This document shows, in pieces, positions 33,309-35,310 of a stretch of 35,310 bases of DNA (within the stretch, counting starts at the first letter, position 1; each line of letters opens with the position of its first letter). The stretch lies in NCBI GenBank assembly GCA_017933995.1, contig JAGBKI010000029.1:1-35310 (forward strand). Reading direction: 5' to 3'. The stretch is from Bacteroidaceae bacterium. Its GTDB lineage: Bacteria; Bacteroidota; Bacteroidia; Bacteroidales; Bacteroidaceae. A model generated the notes under the pieces. That model was not told the origin of the DNA. It did no database searches and saw nothing but the letters and a program-made list of their open reading frames with translations. Both the position numbers and the translations under genes were made by a program.

Positions 33309-35180
33309 ATGAACCTTTCAGAGCAACTGCGCCTGCTCCGCATCGAATACGAGCACGAGAAAACCGCGTTCCGTCAAGAGACGGAACTTTTTGGTATCGG
33401 TCGCAAGGTGAGGCGCGGTGAGTGTTGGTATCCCGTTGCTGTGGGACGCCAACGCTACAATGCGCTCAACCGTTTGGTTGTGCCGCTTTCGCGAACCGAC
33501 GAAACGGACATCGACCATGTGTTTGAGCACGGGCGGCGTGTTGCTTTTTTCTCCGAAGACGGGGTCGGACGGCTGCACTACCTCAGTTTCACAGCCCTGG
33601 TAAGCTATGCCAGCGAAGACACCATGGTGGTGGAACTCGACAACGAGGAGCAGGCGGCCCGGCTTGCCCAGACCGAACGCCTCGGTGTGCAGCTGAGTTT
33701 CGACGAAACCACCTATAGGCTGATGTTCGACGCTTTGAACCGCGTTGCGAGTGCCAAGGACGGACGTTTGGCCGAGTTGCGCGACTTGTTTCACGGCAAG
33801 GCGCGTCCCGCCTTTTCGACCTCGATACCCGCACCGTCTCTGCCGTGGCTCAACAGTTCGCAGCAAGAGGCGGTGGGGCACGTGCTGCGTGCGCGCGACC
33901 TCATGATAGTCCACGGGCCGCCGGGCACAGGCAAGACTACGACGATGGTCGAGGCGGTGTGCGAGGTGTTGCGCCGCGAGCCGCAGGTGATGGTGTGTGC
34001 CCAGAGCAACACCGCTGTGGACTGGATCAGCGAGCAACTGAGCGACCGTGGGGTGGGGGTGTTGCGTGTGGGAAACCCTACCCGCGTGAACGACAAGATG
34101 CTGGCCAACACCTATGAGCGGCGTTTCGAAGCCCACCCCGACTATCCGCAGCTTTGGGCCATTCGCCGCACGATACGCACCCTGCAGTCCACACCGCGCC
34201 GCCAGCGCACGGAGAGTTACCACCAAAAGATAAGCCGCTTGCGCGAGCGCGCCGACGAACTCGAAGTGCGCATCCGCCAGTCGCTCTTTGACTCCTGCCG
34301 TGTCATAGCCTGCACGCTTGCAGGCTCGGCCTCGGCGGTGCTGATGGGGCAGAAATACCACACGCTCTTCATCGACGAGGCCGCACAAGCGCTCGAAGCC
34401 GCTTGCTGGATAGCCCTGCAAAAGTGCCACCGCGTTATCTTGGCGGGCGACCACCAGCAGCTGCCGCCCACGGTGAAGTCGCCCGAGGCCATGCGTGGGG
34501 GACTGGCACGCACACTGATGGAGACGCAGGCCGAGCGCCATCCCGAAGCGGTCAAACTGCTGACGGTGCAGTACAGAATGAACGAGGAACTGATGCGTTT
34601 CTCGTCGGACTGGTTCTACGGGGGACGCCTTGTGGCTGCCCCCGAGGTGCGCCACCGCAGCCTGCTCGACACCCTCGACACACCGCTGTTGTGGATAGAG
34701 AGCGGCAGTGCCGAAGAGTTTGTGGCTGGGTCGTATGGACGCATCAATAAGGCCGAGGCCGAGCTGACCATACGCACGCTGTGCGACTATGCCGCCCGCA
34801 TCGGCATACGCCGTTTGGTCGAGGAGCGCGTGGACATCGGAGTCATTTCGCCCTATCGCGCCCAGGTGCACTACCTGCGCCACCTGCTGAAACAGGAACG
34901 AGCCTTGCGCCCGTTGCGCGCGGCCATCACCATCAACACCATCGACGCTTTTCAGGGGCAGGAGCGCGACGTTATCATCGTGAGCCTTGTCCGCGCCAAC
35001 GAGCGGGGCGAAATCGGTTTTCTCGGCGACCTTCGCCGTATGAACGTGGCCATCACGCGCGCCCGCACCAAACTCATCATTCTTGGCGACAGCCCCACGC
35101 TGTGCCGCCACCGCTTCTACCGCGAACTCTTCAGCCGTTGCAAGCATGTGGAGGAACTGGCTGGGAGTGGACAAGGATAG
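33309..35180 (+). CDS. Superfamily 1 DNA/RNA helicase (Upf1/IGHMBP2-like)
   Basis: A 623-residue cytoplasmic SF1B helicase. An N-terminal beta-rich part (1-175) precedes the motor. Motifs in order: Q-like LNSSQQEAV (181-189), Walker A GPPGTGKTTT (203-212), CAQSNTAVD (Ia), FIDEAAQALE (II), LAGDHQQLPPTVKS (III), VQYRMNEELM (IV), ISPYRAQV, TIDAFQGQERDVIIVS (V) and RMNVAITRARTKLIILGD (VI). This set is that of Upf1/IGHMBP2-type enzymes, which move 5' to 3' on single strands; the bacterial role is not established. No nuclease domain is fused. ATG 33309 begins MNLSEQLRLLRIEYEHEK as in relatives. Directly followed by the 84-bp tandem repeats. Confidence 0.93.
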   Translation: MNLSEQLRLLRIEYEHEKTAFRQETELFGIGRKVRRGECWYPVAVGRQRYNALNRLVVPLSRTDETDIDHVFEHGRRVAFFSEDGVGRLHYLSFTALVSYASEDTMVVELDNEEQAARLAQTERLGVQLSFDETTYRLMFDALNRVASAKDGRLAELRDLFHGKARPAFSTSIPAPSLPWLNSSQQEAVGHVLRARDLMIVHGPPGTGKTTTMVEAVCEVLRREPQVMVCAQSNTAVDWISEQLSDRGVGVLRVGNPTRVNDKMLANTYERRFEAHPDYPQLWAIRRTIRTLQSTPRRQRTESYHQKISRLRERADELEVRIRQSLFDSCRVIACTLAGSASAVLMGQKYHTLFIDEAAQALEAACWIALQKCHRVILAGDHQQLPPTVKSPEAMRGGLARTLMETQAERHPEAVKLLTVQYRMNEELMRFSSDWFYGGRLVAAPEVRHRSLLDTLDTPLLWIESGSAEEFVAGSYGRINKAEAELTIRTLCDYAARIGIRRLVEERVDIGVISPYRAQVHYLRHLLKQERALRPLRAAITINTIDAFQGQERDVIIVSLVRANERGEIGFLGDLRRMNVAITRARTKLIILGDSPTLCRHRFYRELFSRCKHVEELAGSGQG

Positions 35181-35310
35181 GCTGCGGTTCGGGCGTGAAA
35201 GGAAAAACAGCGTTTTTCCTTTGCACGCCACTCACTTTGCACTACTTTGCTTGCGCGAAGATAGGCTGCGGTTCGGGCGTGAAAGGAAAAACAGCGTTTT
35301 TCCTTTGCAC
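35176..35310. repeat. 84-bp tandem repeat with a strong hairpin, cut by the window end
   Basis: A 51-base block starting GATAGGCTGCGGTTCGGGCG occurs at 35176-35226 and identically at 35260-35310, so the period is 84 bp; the array may go on outside the window. Each block folds: GGCGTG (35192-35197) with CACGCC (35224-35229), and AAAGGAAAAAC (35198-35208) with GTTTTTCCTTT (35212-35222), with a 3-base loop and one bulged G. The first copy overlaps the end of the helicase gene and may act as its terminator. Between blocks, ACTACTTTGC resembles a promoter -7 box. Confidence 0.9.

Overview
The window looks like chromosomal DNA of a GC-rich member of the Bacteroidales, probably close to Prevotellaceae. 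The evidence is the gene content (an outer-membrane beta-barrel protein with a carboxypeptidase-regulatory/plug N-terminus, a SusC-era style TPR lipoprotein regulator, short four-helix-bundle protein, class II aldolase, carboxynorspermidine synthase-like gene), the repeated match of upstream regions to the Bacteroidetes -7 promoter box TAnnTTTG, and the near absence of Shine-Dalgarno sequences. No rRNA, tRNA or CRISPR array was found. Most genes are about 60-65 % GC in lines I counted; the region 8.1-11.9 kb and the small gene at 14.0-14.4 kb are clearly lower (about 40-47 %).

Layout. 1-6.1 kb (minus strand): the 5' end of radA, a possible structured RNA, a short MerR-type regulator overlapping a secreted GH20 beta-hexosaminidase, and a broken outer-membrane barrel gene. 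6.2-12.1 kb: an accessory locus with a minus-strand operon (small secreted protein with two cysteines, a C39-like/VKOR/thioredoxin membrane protein, and a glycosyltransferase-glycosyltransferase-methyltransferase fusion) facing a divergent membrane-anchored TPR/HTH regulator. 12.2-16.4 kb (minus): electron-transfer flavoprotein etfB-etfA and an acyl-CoA dehydrogenase, with a four-helix-bundle gene bounded by terminal inverted repeats inserted between them. 16.6-17.6 kb: a Ca2+/Na+ antiporter. 17.9-25.6 kb (plus): LptF/G-type permease, ribBA, a Bax-inhibitor-1 protein, a CapA-like protein, an aspartate-type aminotransferase and a saccharopine/carboxynorspermidine dehydrogenase family gene. 25.8-30.1 kb: a lipoprotein with a long structured leader, a secreted protein built of six exact 20-residue repeats, prfA, and class II fructose-bisphosphate aldolase. 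30.1-31.2 kb: a gene-free stretch packed with three different palindromic repeat families. 31.2-35.2 kb (plus): purA, a small outer-membrane-type protein and an SF1 (Upf1/IGHMBP2-like) helicase, ending in an 84-bp tandem repeat that runs off the window.

How the parts work together. EtfAB accepts electrons from the acyl-CoA dehydrogenase, so those three genes form one functional unit despite the insertion. The accessory locus is the best candidate for something not yet described: an oxidising membrane enzyme (VKOR plus thioredoxin domain) sits directly behind a secreted protein with exactly two cysteines in its mature part, next to a three-domain sugar/methyl transferase, and all are probably controlled by the divergent regulator. 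The second striking theme is non-coding: two 88-bp arrays of four 17-bp units on an exact 21-bp period, about 27.6 kb apart, sit inside flanking inverted arms whose sequences differ but whose pairing is kept; nearly every other gap also carries its own hairpin element or minisatellite (7-, 8-, 9-, 14- and 84-bp periods).
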